Source of the DNA: Actinomyces urogenitalis DSM 15434
GTDB taxonomy: Bacteria; Actinomycetota; Actinomycetes; Actinomycetales; Actinomycetaceae
NCBI RefSeq assembly: GCF_000159035.1
Contig: NZ_DS999574.1
Span: 1,197,431-1,240,885 of the forward strand
Direction: 5' to 3'
DNA: 43,455 bases
Part shown: piece by piece, positions 1-7,709 of the stretch
Layout: each line of letters starts with the position of its first letter
How positions within the stretch are numbered: position 1 is the stretch's first letter
Notes under the pieces: generated by a model
Seen by the model: the letters and a program-made list of their open reading frames with translations, nothing else
The model's database searches: none
Told to the model about the DNA's origin: nothing
Position numbers and translations under genes: made by a program

Positions 1-3
1 ATA

Positions 4-34
4 AAGTGATACAACGGGGTTTAAGTGATACAAC
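4..34. repeat. Pair of 12-bp direct repeats at the left edge
   Basis: The 12-mer AAGTGATACAAC occurs at 4-15 and again at 23-34, a period of 19 bp. The first copy is followed by GGGG and the second by CCCC. This AT-richer stretch differs from the surrounding sequence. Closely spaced repeats like this occur at the ends of some insertion sequences, but no transposase gene or terminal inverted repeat is visible in the window. The assignment to a mobile-element end is therefore only a possibility. Confidence 0.4.
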
Positions 35-215
35 CCCTGAGGTGAGGTTTCCAAGGTGGGATCACGAGCATGGCCTCCCCATCATTCACTCTCTCCCACG
101 AGCTCATGCACGGGTGCGAGCTTCACGGCGTGCCCGCCGGTCATCTACCCAGGTGCGCTGACATGAGGACGGGCGAGCAGACCGCGAATCACCCTGCCGG
201 GAGTGAGCGGGCGCG

Positions 216-250
216 AAACCTGCAACCCGGTGCGGGCCAAAACCTGCAAC
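216..250. repeat. Pair of 11-bp direct repeats next to the tRNA-Pro 3' end
   Basis: The 11-mer AAACCTGCAAC occurs at 216-226 and 240-250 (period 24 bp), just beyond the 3' end of the minus-strand tRNA-Pro. Apart from these repeats and the pair at 4-34, I see no gene in 1-261. The small open frame at 70-270 has no ribosome binding site and no recognisable protein features. The 3' flank of a tRNA is a common integration site, so this may be a decayed element boundary, which is inference only. Confidence 0.4.
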
Positions 251-261
251 ACTCCCAGCGG

Positions 262-335
262 TCGGGGTAGCGGGATTTGAACCCACGATCTCCTGCTCCC
301 AAAGCAGGCGCGCTACCAAGCTGCGCTATACCCCG
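262..335 (-). tRNA. tRNA-Pro (anticodon UGG)
   Basis: Read on the minus strand, a complete cloverleaf can be folded. The acceptor stem CGGGGTA (335-329) pairs with TACCCCG (269-263), with discriminator A at 262. The anticodon stem CCTGC/GCAGG closes the loop TTTGGGA, giving anticodon TGG. The T-loop GGTTCAAATCC is canonical. The C1:G72 pair is typical of bacterial tRNA-Pro. The CCA end is not encoded. Its position just upstream of tig is a familiar actinobacterial arrangement. Confidence 0.96.
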
Positions 336-369
336 TGGCTCAACCGCGGCGAGGCGGACGAGCACCGGC

Positions 370-398
370 AGTGTACCTGAGGCGGGGCGTGGGCCCAA
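370..398 (-). promoter_or_regulatory. Promoter of tRNA-Pro
   Basis: On the minus strand, a -35 element TTGGGC (398-393) and a -10 element TACACT (375-370) are separated by 17 bp. Transcription would begin near 363, about 28 nt before the mature tRNA 5' end. Confidence 0.55.
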
Positions 399-444
399 TC
401 CGGCCGGCGAGCGCGGCTGCTTGGGAAGCGGGAGAGGACCGCCG

Positions 445-450
445 TAGCGT
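445..450 (+). promoter_or_regulatory. -10 element of a leaderless promoter
   Basis: TAGCGT ends exactly 6 nt before the ATG at 457, and there is no Shine-Dalgarno sequence. Transcription is therefore expected to start at or next to the start codon. Confidence 0.5.
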
Positions 451-456
451 GCTCCT

Positions 457-747
457 ATGCCGTCCTACCGCACCATCCTCACCATCGGCGCCCTCGCTCC
501 TGGCCGTGCCCCGCTCGACGTCGAGCGCGCCGCACGGGACGCCGTCGAGGCCACTACGATCCTGGAGGCCTTCCAGATCGACGTCGTGCGCGGCGAGCCT
601 CGCGTCACCGTTCGCTTCACTGGGGCGGACGACCGCGAGGCTCGCGCCGTCCATGACCGCACCACCGCCGCGGTCCGCCAGGTGGCCAGCACGCCGCGGG
701 CGGTGCTGGCCAAGGTGGTCTCCGGTCGCAGCGTCCCGCTGGCCTAG
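457..747 (+). CDS. Small conserved-looking hypothetical protein (96 aa)
   Basis: I do not recognise the family. The 96-residue product is soluble, with no signal peptide or membrane segment. It has a predicted beta-alpha-beta flavour: a beta-rich start (SYRTILTIGAL), a helix around residues 20-37, a strand pair around 38-55 with DVVRGEPRVTVRF, and a basic C-terminal helix. The ATG at 457 is preceded by TAGCGT plus 6 nt and no ribosome binding site, which fits leaderless expression. Codon use is the GC3-rich pattern of its neighbours, which supports a real gene. It stands alone between the tRNA-Pro and tig units. The function cannot be inferred from context. Confidence 0.7.
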   Translation: MPSYRTILTIGALAPGRAPLDVERAARDAVEATTILEAFQIDVVRGEPRVTVRFTGADDREARAVHDRTTAAVRQVASTPRAVLAKVVSGRSVPLA

Positions 748-790
748 GCCTGTGCCCAGACTCATTTGGGGCCAGAGGCCATCTGTGCCC

Positions 791-796
791 TAAGAT
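791..796 (+). promoter_or_regulatory. Possible -10 element for tig
   Basis: TAAGAT lies in the gap between the small gene and tig. A weak TTGGGG at 766-771 is 19 bp upstream. A start near 803 would give a 5' leader of about 70 nt before the GTG at 875. This is a weak call. Confidence 0.35.
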
Positions 797-874
797 GACA
801 CAGATTGACGCCACCGGCGTCCGCCGGGAGGAACGTCCGCCCTGGCGTACCACTAGCACCTACCCGGAGCACCC

Positions 875-2239
875 GTGAAGAGCACTGTCGAGAACCTTGA
901 CCCCGCGCGCATCAAGCTGACCGTGGAGGTCCCCTACGAGGAGCTCAAGCCCAGCCTCGACGCCGCGTACAAGCAGATCGGTTCTCAGATCCAGGTTCCC
1001 GGCTTCCGCCGCGGCCACGTCCCCAACCGCGTCATCGACCAGCGTGTGGGCCGTGGCTCGGTCATCCAGGAGGCCGTCAACAACAAGCTGAGCGACTTCT
1101 ACCGCGAGGCGATGACCGAGGCTGGCCGCGTCCCGATGCTCCAGCCCGAGATCGAGATCACTGAGCTGCCCAACGTCACTGGTGAGCAGGGTGGCCAGCT
1201 GGTCTTCACCGCTGAGGTCACCGTTCGCCCCGAGATCGAGATCCCGGAGCTGAGCGAGATCGAGGTCACCGTTGACTCCGTCGCCGTCACCGACGAGGAC
1301 GTGGACACCGAGCTGGACAACCTGCGCGCCCGTTTCGGCTCGCTGAAGTCCGTCAAGCGCAAGGCCAAGACCGGCGACTTCGTTACCATCGACCTCAAGG
1401 CCGTCATCGACGGCGAAGAGGTTGACTCCGCCTCCGGCGTCTCCTACGAGATCGGCAAGGGCAACATGCTCAAGGGTCTGGACACCGCTCTGCGCGGCCT
1501 GAAGACCGGCGAGTCCGCGACCTTCACCACCCAGCTGGCCGGCGGCCCGCACGAGGGCGAGGAGGCTGAGGTCACCGTGACCGCCGAGGCCGTCAAGCAG
1601 CGCGAGCTGCCCGAGGCTGACGACGACTTCGCCCAGATGGCCTCCGAGTTCGACACCATCGAGGAGCTGCGTGAGGACCTGCGCAAGCAGGCCGGCGAGC
1701 GCAAGGCCGGGGACCAGGCGGTCGCCGCCCGCGACGCCCTGCTGGAGCAGCTGCGCGAGAAGATCGAGTTTGAGCTGCCCGATGGCCTGGTCGACAACGA
1801 GATCGCCCAGCACCTGCAGGCTGAGGGCAAGGCCGCTGACGACCCGCACGCGGACGAGATCCGTGAGGACATCACCACCGGCGTGCGCGACCAGATCATC
1901 CTGGACGTCCTGGCTGAGAAGCTCCAGGTGGGTGTCACCCAGGACGAGCTCATCGAGTTCCTCATCCAGACCGCCCAGCAGTACGGCATGGAGCCCGGCC
2001 AGTTCATGCAGGGCGCTCAGCAGGCTGGCCAGATCCCGGCCTTCGTCTCCGAGATCGCCCGCAACAAGTCCCTCGCCATGGGCCTGCGCCAGGTCAGCGT
2101 CAAGGACTCGGACGGCAAGGACGTGGACCTGACCGAGTTCATCGGCTCCGACGAGCTCGACGCCCAGAACCTGGTCAGCCAGGTCGCCGAGGCTGCCGCT
2201 GAGGACGAGGACAAGGCTGAGGAGAACGAGGAGGCCTGA
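875..2239 (+). CDS. tig: Trigger factor, ribosome-associated chaperone and prolyl isomerase
   Basis: Trigger factor binds at the ribosomal exit tunnel, shields nascent chains and catalyses prolyl cis-trans isomerisation. The 454-residue length is normal. The N-terminal ribosome-binding domain (about 1-145) carries the signature [12 protein letters not shown] near residue 44. The FKBP-type isomerase domain follows at about 160-245 ([14 protein letters not shown] and following). The helical C-terminal substrate-binding arms fill the rest, ending in a very acidic tail ([15 protein letters not shown]). The GTG start has GGAG at 866-869 with 5-nt spacing. A strong hairpin terminator follows directly. 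Placement ahead of clpP1-clpP2-clpX is the standard actinobacterial folding and proteolysis cluster. Confidence 0.97.
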   Translation: MKSTVENLDPARIKLTVEVPYEELKPSLDAAYKQIGSQIQVPGFRRGHVPNRVIDQRVGRGSVIQEAVNNKLSDFYREAMTEAGRVPMLQPEIEITELPNVTGEQGGQLVFTAEVTVRPEIEIPELSEIEVTVDSVAVTDEDVDTELDNLRARFGSLKSVKRKAKTGDFVTIDLKAVIDGEEVDSASGVSYEIGKGNMLKGLDTALRGLKTGESATFTTQLAGGPHEGEEAEVTVTAEAVKQRELPEADDDFAQMASEFDTIEELREDLRKQAGERKAGDQAVAARDALLEQLREKIEFELPDGLVDNEIAQHLQAEGKAADDPHADEIREDITTGVRDQIILDVLAEKLQVGVTQDELIEFLIQTAQQYGMEPGQFMQGAQQAGQIPAFVSEIARNKSLAMGLRQVSVKDSDGKDVDLTEFIGSDELDAQNLVSQVAEAAAEDEDKAEENEEA

Positions 2240-2260
2240 GCCTCACTCCGTCTCTGACAC

Positions 2261-2308
2261 TGACGACGGCGGTGCGTCACCCACGTGGGGAACGCACCGC
2301 CGTCGTCG
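2261..2308 (+). terminator. Hairpin terminator after tig
   Basis: A perfect 15-bp stem (2262-2276 with 2293-2307), extendable by one T:A pair on the loop side, closes a loop of about 14-16 nt. There is no U-tract, as is usual in high-GC actinobacteria. Confidence 0.8.
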
Positions 2309-2392
2309 TGATCAGCCTGCTCGGTTCCCGCGATTGGTGGGCCGTGAGCGAAAAGAGCGGTGGGCCGGGCATGGAGGGCCGCCGCCCCGCGT

Positions 2393-2398
2393 TAGCGT
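2393..2398 (+). promoter_or_regulatory. Likely -10 element for clpP1
   Basis: TAGCGT, the same hexamer found before several other genes here, would start transcription near 2405, 20-25 nt before the GTG of clpP1. The -35 region is not recognisable. Confidence 0.4.
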
Positions 2399-2426
2399 TG
2401 GCATCAACGACCACGAGAGGACTGAC

Positions 2427-3044
2427 GTGAGCGAGCACATCGCGCCCATGGCTGCCGACTCCCACGGCGGCGGACTCGGCCTGACCGACTCCATCTACAA
2501 CCGGCTCCTCAAGGAGCGCATCATCTGGCTCGGTTCTGAGGTGCGCGACGACAACGCCAACGCCATCTGCGCCCAGATGCTGCTGCTGGCTGCCGAGGAC
2601 CCGGAGCGGGACATCTACCTGTACATCAACAGCCCCGGTGGCTCCGTGACGGCAGGCATGGCCATCTACGACACGATGCAGCTCATCCAGCCTGACGTCG
2701 TGACCGTGGCTACCGGCATGGCTGCCTCGATGGGGCAGCACCTGCTGTCTGCCGGCGCCAAGGGCAAGCGCTACATCACCCCCCACGCCCGCGTGCTCAT
2801 GCACCAGCCCTCCGGCGGTGCGGGCGGCTCGGCCACGGATATCCGCATCAACGCTGACCTCATCATCAAGATGAAGCACGAGCTGGCCGAGATCACGGCG
2901 GACAACACCGGTCACACGGTGGAGGAGATCATTGCCGACTCCGACCGTGACCACTGGTTCTCCGCCCAGGAGGCCCTGGAGTACGGCTTCGTCGACCACA
3001 TCATCTCCTCCTCGCGCGAGATCCAGCAGAACGGAGAGAACTGA
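2427..3044 (+). CDS. clpP1: ATP-dependent Clp protease proteolytic subunit 1
   Basis: This is a serine peptidase of the S14 family. It forms a mixed ClpP1P2 barrel that degrades proteins fed by ClpX or ClpC. The catalytic triad is visible: Ser in GMAASMGQ, His in LMHQPSGG and Asp in SDRDHW. The substrate-strand motif YINSPGGSV is also present. I chose the GTG at 2427 (205 aa) because GAGAGG lies 6 nt upstream. The longer open frame from 2334 adds residues unlike any ClpP and runs into the leader. clpP2 begins 1 nt after the stop codon, so the two subunits are translationally coupled. Confidence 0.95.
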   Translation: MSEHIAPMAADSHGGGLGLTDSIYNRLLKERIIWLGSEVRDDNANAICAQMLLLAAEDPERDIYLYINSPGGSVTAGMAIYDTMQLIQPDVVTVATGMAASMGQHLLSAGAKGKRYITPHARVLMHQPSGGAGGSATDIRINADLIIKMKHELAEITADNTGHTVEEIIADSDRDHWFSAQEALEYGFVDHIISSSREIQQNGEN

Positions 3045-3045
3045 C

Positions 3046-3741
3046 ATGACAAGCTCTCGCCCCTACTTTGACGCCATGGCGCGCCAGATGCAGGTCGGCG
3101 GCGTCAACCCGGCCGCCCTGCCCGCAGCCCGTTACGTCATGCCTCAGTTCGAGGAGCGCACGGCCTACGGCTTCAAGCGTCAGGACGCCTACTCCAAGCT
3201 GTTCGAGGACCGCATCGTCTTCCTCGGTGTACAGGTGGATGACGCCTCCGCTGACGACGTCATGGCCCAGCTCCTTGTCCTGGAGTCCCAGGACCCCGAC
3301 GGCCTGATCACCATGTACATCAACAGCCCCGGTGGTTCCTTCACCGCCCTGACGGCGATCTACGACACGATGCAGTACATCAAGCCGCAGATCCAGACCG
3401 TGTGCCTGGGCCAGGCCGCCTCGGCGGCAGCGGTGCTGCTGGCAGCCGGAAGCGAGGGCAAGCGCCTGGCGCTGCCCAACGCCCGCATCCTTATCCACCA
3501 GCCGGCGATGGAGGGCATGCAGGGACAGGCCTCAGACATCGAGATCGTGGCCAACGAGCTGGACCGCATGCGCACCTGGCTGGAGGAGACCCTGGCCGCG
3601 CACACCGGCCAGAGCGTGGACAAGGTCCACGCGGACCTGGAGCGGGACAAGATCCTGACCGCTCAGGCTGCCCTGGAGTACGGCCTGGTGGACCAGGTCC
3701 TCTCCTCGCGCAAGACTCCGCGCTCGCCCCACTCGGCCTGA
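3046..3741 (+). CDS. clpP2: ATP-dependent Clp protease proteolytic subunit 2
   Basis: This is the second ClpP paralogue, 231 residues. In actinobacteria ClpP1 and ClpP2 form two different heptameric rings of one active peptidase. The triad is Ser in [11 protein letters not shown], His in ILIHQPAM and Asp in LERDKIL. The N-terminal extension of about 30 residues before [10 protein letters not shown] resembles the processed propeptide of actinobacterial ClpP2. The ATG at 3046 lies directly after the clpP1 stop, with GGAGAG at 3033-3038. A hairpin separates it from clpX, so clpX probably has its own promoter or depends on read-through. Confidence 0.95.
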   Translation: MTSSRPYFDAMARQMQVGGVNPAALPAARYVMPQFEERTAYGFKRQDAYSKLFEDRIVFLGVQVDDASADDVMAQLLVLESQDPDGLITMYINSPGGSFTALTAIYDTMQYIKPQIQTVCLGQAASAAAVLLAAGSEGKRLALPNARILIHQPAMEGMQGQASDIEIVANELDRMRTWLEETLAAHTGQSVDKVHADLERDKILTAQAALEYGLVDQVLSSRKTPRSPHSA

Positions 3742-3758
3742 ACGCAGTCAACCGTGGC

Positions 3759-3805
3759 CGCCGGGGCCCGACGACGCATCTGCCTTGCGCCGTCGGGCCC
3801 CGGCG
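3759..3805 (+). terminator. Hairpin terminator after clpP2
   Basis: A perfect 15-bp GC stem (3759-3773 with 3791-3805) has a 17-nt loop. It lies in the 148-bp gap between clpP2 and clpX. Confidence 0.75.
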
Positions 3806-3889
3806 CGTCCTGGTGAAAGGCCAGGCCGGGCACCGTAGGCTGAGGAAGAGCCCGCCGCTGGCGGGTTTGAGGAACCGGGAGGAAACCAG

Positions 3890-5182
3890 GTGGCACGAAG
3901 CGCTGAGAGCGTCGACCTTCTCAAGTGCTCCTTCTGTGGCAAGAGCCAGAAGCAGGTCAAGAAGCTCATCGCGGGCCCTGGGGTCTATATCTGCGACGAG
4001 TGCATTGAGCTGTGCAACGAGATCGTCGACGAGGAGCTGGCCGAGTCCGGAGCGGGAGTCCCGCTCGAGCTGCCCAAGCCCCAGGAGATCTTCGACTTCC
4101 TCAACGAGTACGTCATCGGCCAGGAAGCCGCCAAGCGCGCCATGAGTGTGGCCGTGTACAACCACTACAAGCGCGTCCAGGTGCGTGAACGCGCCGTGGC
4201 TGAGGGCGACGGCCTGGAGCTGGGCAAGTCCAACATCCTGCTGCTCGGGCCCACCGGAACCGGCAAGACCCACCTGGCTCGCACCCTGGCGCGGCTGCTT
4301 GATGTCCCCTTCGCCATCGTGGACGCCACGGCCCTGACGGAGGCCGGCTACGTGGGCGAGGACGTGGAGAACATCCTCCTCAAGCTCATCCAGGCCGCTG
4401 ACGGCGACGTCAAGCGCGCGGAGAAGGGCATCATCTACATCGACGAGATCGACAAGATCGGCCGCAAGGCCGAGAACCCCTCGATCACCCGTGACGTCTC
4501 CGGCGAGGGCGTGCAGCAGGCCCTGCTCAAGATCATTGAGGGAACCACCGCCTCGGTCCCCCCGGGTGGCGGGCGCAAGCACCCCCACCAGGAGTTCCTG
4601 GAGATCGACACCACCAATATCCTCTTCATCGCGGCGGGCGCTTTCGCGGGCATCGAGGACATCGTGCGTCAGCGCCAGCGCAAGGAGTCCGGGGCGACGA
4701 CGCTCGGCTTCGGAGGCACGCTGAGCGAGGAGACCCAGGACGTCTTCACCACCAAGGTGCGCCCGGAGGACCTGCACAAGTTCGGCCTCATCCCCGAGTT
4801 CATCGGGCGCTTGCCGGTGATCGCCACGGTCCAGGACCTGGGGGTCAAGGAGCTCGTGCGCGTGATGACCGAGCCCAAGAACGCCCTGGTCTCCCAGTAC
4901 GAGTACCTCTTCAGCCTCGACGGCGTCGAGCTGGTGATGACTGACGAGGCTATCGAGGCAGTGGCTGAGATGGCGCTGGCGCGCAAGACCGGTGCCCGTG
5001 GGTTGACCTCGATCGTCGAGGAGGTCCTGGGAGACGCGATGTTCGAGGTGCCCTCGATGCCGGAGGTGGGGCGAGTCGTCGTCGACGCCGATGCTGTGCG
5101 CGGCACCGCCAAGCCACGCTACGAGGCGGGATCGGGCACGCTGAGCGCGACCAGCCGCAGTGGGCGGAGCCGGACAGCATGA
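3890..5182 (+). CDS. clpX: ATP-dependent Clp protease ATP-binding subunit ClpX
   Basis: ClpX is the hexameric AAA+ unfoldase that recognises tagged substrates and feeds them to ClpP. The 430-residue protein has the N-terminal zinc-binding domain (C13, C16, C35, C38), Walker A GPTGTGKT at 120-127, the pore loop GYVG at 153-156 and Walker B IIYIDEID at 181-188. Sensor and arginine-finger regions follow ([14 protein letters not shown]). The start is GTG at 3890 with GGGAGG at 3878-3882 and about 7-nt spacing. Its stop codon overlaps the start of the chorismate mutase gene in ATGA, which links the two in one transcript. Confidence 0.97.
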   Translation: MARSAESVDLLKCSFCGKSQKQVKKLIAGPGVYICDECIELCNEIVDEELAESGAGVPLELPKPQEIFDFLNEYVIGQEAAKRAMSVAVYNHYKRVQVRERAVAEGDGLELGKSNILLLGPTGTGKTHLARTLARLLDVPFAIVDATALTEAGYVGEDVENILLKLIQAADGDVKRAEKGIIYIDEIDKIGRKAENPSITRDVSGEGVQQALLKIIEGTTASVPPGGGRKHPHQEFLEIDTTNILFIAAGAFAGIEDIVRQRQRKESGATTLGFGGTLSEETQDVFTTKVRPEDLHKFGLIPEFIGRLPVIATVQDLGVKELVRVMTEPKNALVSQYEYLFSLDGVELVMTDEAIEAVAEMALARKTGARGLTSIVEEVLGDAMFEVPSMPEVGRVVVDADAVRGTAKPRYEAGSGTLSATSRSGRSRTA

Positions 5183-5547
5183 GCGGGGCGCCAGGACCTC
5201 GCACCGAGGCCGTCGAGGCTGCTCAGCCAGGCGTCCCCGCAGAGCTGGCAGGCTACCGGGCCACGATTGACAACCTGGACGCGGCGCTGGTCCACCTGCT
5301 GGCGGAGCGCTTTCGCTGCACCCAGCAGGTCGGGATGCTCAAGGCCCGGCTGAACCTGCCGCCCTCGGACCCCGGCCGTGAGGAGCGCCAGGTGACTCGG
5401 CTGCGTGCCCTGGCCGAGGACTCAGGACTGGACCCCGTCTTCGCGGAGAAGTTCTTCGCCTTCATCGTCGAGGAAGTCATCCGCCACCACGAGGCAATTC
5501 GTACCGAGCAGGCCGGCGAGCACACGGCTGGGCGGGCGGGCGCCTGA
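5179..5547 (+). CDS. Chorismate mutase (AroQ class)
   Basis: This enzyme converts chorismate to prephenate, the first committed step toward phenylalanine and tyrosine. The 122-residue all-helical protein carries the AroQ pattern R27[18 protein letters not shown]46, then K55 and the acidic-basic loop DPGREER at 64-70. The C-terminal helix ends in [13 protein letters not shown]27, R44 and K55 occupy the expected active-site spacing. A divergent C-terminal helix, with His where E. coli has Gln, is common in high-GC Gram-positives. The first 20 residues are a disordered, Pro/Ala-rich lead. The ATG overlaps the clpX stop by 4 nt. A metabolic gene coupled to clpX has no obvious functional logic. 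Confidence 0.88.
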   Translation: MSGAPGPRTEAVEAAQPGVPAELAGYRATIDNLDAALVHLLAERFRCTQQVGMLKARLNLPPSDPGREERQVTRLRALAEDSGLDPVFAEKFFAFIVEEVIRHHEAIRTEQAGEHTAGRAGA

Positions 5548-5550
5548 GCC

Positions 5551-5604
5551 CAGCCGGCGCCCTGAGACGTCTGCCGGCCGTCTGCCGGCGCCGCCTCAGG
5601 GCTG
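5551..5604. terminator. Possible bidirectional terminator
   Basis: The gap between the convergent chorismate mutase and acyl-CoA synthetase genes holds nested inverted repeats: CGGCGCC (5555-5561) with GGCGCCG (5587-5593), and AGACG (5565-5569) with CGTCT (5579-5583). The fold is imperfect, so the confidence is moderate to low. Confidence 0.4.
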
Positions 5605-5612
5605 GCATCGCC

Positions 5613-7541
5613 TCAGGACTGCGGACGCGCCGGAACCTTGGAGTACAGCGCGTCGATCTCCTCGGCGTAGCGCGCGATCGTCTCGGCGCGCCGGACCTTG
5701 AGGGACGGGGTCAACAGCCCGTTGGCGATCGTGAAGTCAGTGGGCAGCACGGTGAAGGTGCGGATCGACTCCGCCCGCGAGACGGCCTCGTTGGCGCGGG
5801 TGACCGCGCGCTCCAGCGCGGCGCGCACACGCGGGTCCTGGGAGGCCGCCACCGGGTCCATGTCCTCCATGCCGTGGCTGGAGAGCCACAGGGGCAGCAT
5901 CTCGGCGTCCAGGGTCACCAGCGCACCGATGCACGGGCGGTTGTCACCCACCACGAGGACTTGGCTGACCAGCGGGTGACCGCGCAGACGGTCCTCCAGA
6001 ACCGCGGGGGCCACGTTCTTGCCTCCGGCGGTGACGATGAGCTCCTTCTTGCGGCCCGTGATGCGCAGGAACCCGCCCTCGTCAAAGGACCCGATGTCCC
6101 CGGTGCGCAGCCACTGGTGCTCGTGGGAGCCAGCCTGCCCAGCCTCCTCCTCGTGGGCGCCGTCGGCAATGAAGCACTCCTGGGTGGCGTCGGGGTTGTT
6201 GTGGTAGCCACGGAAGACCCCGATGCCGCGCACCAGGATCTCGCCGTCGTCAGCCAGCCGGATCGAGGTCCCGGGAAGCGGCAGGCCGACGCTGCCGATC
6301 CGGGTCGCGCTGGGCAGGTTGACCGAGCAGGGGGCTGCGGTCTCGGTCAGGCCGTAGCCCTCCAGAACGGTCACGCCGGCGCCACGGTAGAAGTGGCCGA
6401 GCCGCTCGCCCAGCGGCCCGCCGCCGGAGATGACGTGGGTGACCCGGCCGCCCAGGAGCGAGCGCAGCGTGGAGAAGACCAGCTTGTCAAAGGTCGCGCG
6501 CTGAGCCCGCAGTGTCCGGGAGGGCCCGGCTGGCGTGTCCAGGGCACGGGAGTAGGCGATGGCGGTCTTGGCCGCCAGACGGAAGACCTTCTGCTTGGCC
6601 CCTGTGGCCCGGGCGTCCGCGGCGTTGTAGATCTTCTCGAAGACGCGGGGCACTGCCAGCACAAAGGTGGGCCGGAACAGCCCCAGGTCGGTGACGAGGT
6701 TCTTCACGTCAGGGGAGTGCCCCACCACGCCGTGCTCCGAGCACACGATCGCGATCTCGACGAAGCGCGCGAGCACGTGGGCCAGGGGCAGGAAGAGCAG
6801 CGTGCGTACCTCAGTGCCGCCCAGGACCTCGGGCACGTAGTGGCAGGTGTTCAGTGCGAGGTAGACCAGGTTGCCGTGGGTGAGCTCAGCGCCCTTGGGC
6901 CGTCCGGTGGTGCCCGAGGTGTAGACGATGGTGGCCAGGCTCTGGCTGGTCAGCACGGCGGTGCGATCGTCCAGGACCGACTTGTCAGTGTCCTTGCCGG
7001 CGCCAATGAGCTCGGTGACGGCCTCCTTGGCCAGGCAGAAGACCTTGAGGTCGGCCAGCGCAGGGTCCTGCGCCTGGAGGGAGGTGACTACGGCCTCCAT
7101 AGCCTCGTCCTCGACGACGATGAGACGCACTGAAGCGTCGGTGAGGATCCAGGAGGTCTGCTCGGCCGAGGAGGTCTCGTAGACCGGCACCGCGACGCAG
7201 CCCGCCTCCCAGATGGCGAAGTCCAGCAGCGTCCACTCATAGGAGGTGTGGGCCATGATGGCCACGGCGTCCCCGGCCTGGAGCCCCTGAGCGACCAGGC
7301 CTGCCGCCACCTCGCGCACATGGGCCCGGAAGGACCTGGCCGGCATGTCCCGCCAGCGCCCGCCGACGGAGGACTTGCGGGCGATGAGGGCACCCTCGGG
7401 ATTACGGCGCACCCGCTCGGCCAGCGCCCAGGGAGTGGTCATTCCGGCGTGGACAGGAGCGGCCAGGGCGGTGGAGTACTCGCGGGCGGTGGTGGTCTGG
7501 GCGGGGCCGTGGGAAGCGGGGGAGGAGGCGTCATGGCTCAT
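5613..7541 (-). CDS. Long-chain fatty-acid--CoA ligase, paralogue 1
   Basis: This is an ANL-superfamily AMP-forming synthetase of the long-chain (FadD15-like) type. It activates fatty acids to acyl-adenylates and then acyl-CoA. The P-loop motif YTSGTTGRPKG is followed by ELTHGN. The GYGLTET core motif and the C-terminal hinge region TGDIGS...ITGRKKELIVTAGGKNVAP are all present. The product is 642 aa from the ATG at 7541, with no membrane segment. I prefer 7541 over the GTG at 7559 because CACACT lies exactly 6 nt upstream, as in other leaderless genes here. It is the second of two tandem paralogues but is separated from the first by a hairpin. The specific lipid substrate is not evident. Confidence 0.9.
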   Translation of the reverse strand: MSHDASSPASHGPAQTTTAREYSTALAAPVHAGMTTPWALAERVRRNPEGALIARKSSVGGRWRDMPARSFRAHVREVAAGLVAQGLQAGDAVAIMAHTSYEWTLLDFAIWEAGCVAVPVYETSSAEQTSWILTDASVRLIVVEDEAMEAVVTSLQAQDPALADLKVFCLAKEAVTELIGAGKDTDKSVLDDRTAVLTSQSLATIVYTSGTTGRPKGAELTHGNLVYLALNTCHYVPEVLGGTEVRTLLFLPLAHVLARFVEIAIVCSEHGVVGHSPDVKNLVTDLGLFRPTFVLAVPRVFEKIYNAADARATGAKQKVFRLAAKTAIAYSRALDTPAGPSRTLRAQRATFDKLVFSTLRSLLGGRVTHVISGGGPLGERLGHFYRGAGVTVLEGYGLTETAAPCSVNLPSATRIGSVGLPLPGTSIRLADDGEILVRGIGVFRGYHNNPDATQECFIADGAHEEEAGQAGSHEHQWLRTGDIGSFDEGGFLRITGRKKELIVTAGGKNVAPAVLEDRLRGHPLVSQVLVVGDNRPCIGALVTLDAEMLPLWLSSHGMEDMDPVAASQDPRVRAALERAVTRANEAVSRAESIRTFTVLPTDFTIANGLLTPSLKVRRAETIARYAEEIDALYSKVPARPQS

Positions 7542-7547
7542 AGAGCC

Positions 7548-7553
7548 AGTGTG
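7548..7553 (-). promoter_or_regulatory. -10 element of a leaderless promoter (acyl-CoA ligase 1)
   Basis: Read on the minus strand, CACACT is followed by 6 nt and the ATG at 7541. No ribosome binding site is present. Confidence 0.4.
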
Positions 7554-7620
7554 ACGCACGTGGGGGCCTGACGCTCCTCGTGGCAGCGTCAGTGTCCGGG
7601 CCGCGTGCTTGTGGAAACCA

Positions 7621-7669
7621 CAGGACGACAGCCGGGCTCACCACGGTGGCAAGCCCCGCCGTCGTCCTG
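7621..7669 (-). terminator. Hairpin terminator after acyl-CoA ligase 2
   Basis: A long, slightly imperfect stem spans this stretch. The outer nine pairs, CAGGACGAC (7621-7629) with GTCGTCCTG (7661-7669), are perfect, and further pairs lie inside. It sits 41 bp past the stop codon of the upstream minus-strand gene and separates the two synthetase paralogues. Confidence 0.65.
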
Positions 7670-7709
7670 GCATCAGGGCGTGGCCAGGCACCCGGCCGCG
7701 GCGGCCAGC

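Noticed and set aside
70-270. Small open frame of 66 codons before the tRNA
   Set aside because: It has no ribosome binding site and no leaderless -10 at the right spacing, and it overlaps the tRNA end. Its composition is unlike the real genes here.
2310-2426. ClgR-type operator in front of clpP1
   Set aside because: Fragments such as GTTCCCGC and GAGCGAAAAG are present, but they do not form the spaced palindrome expected for a ClgR box.
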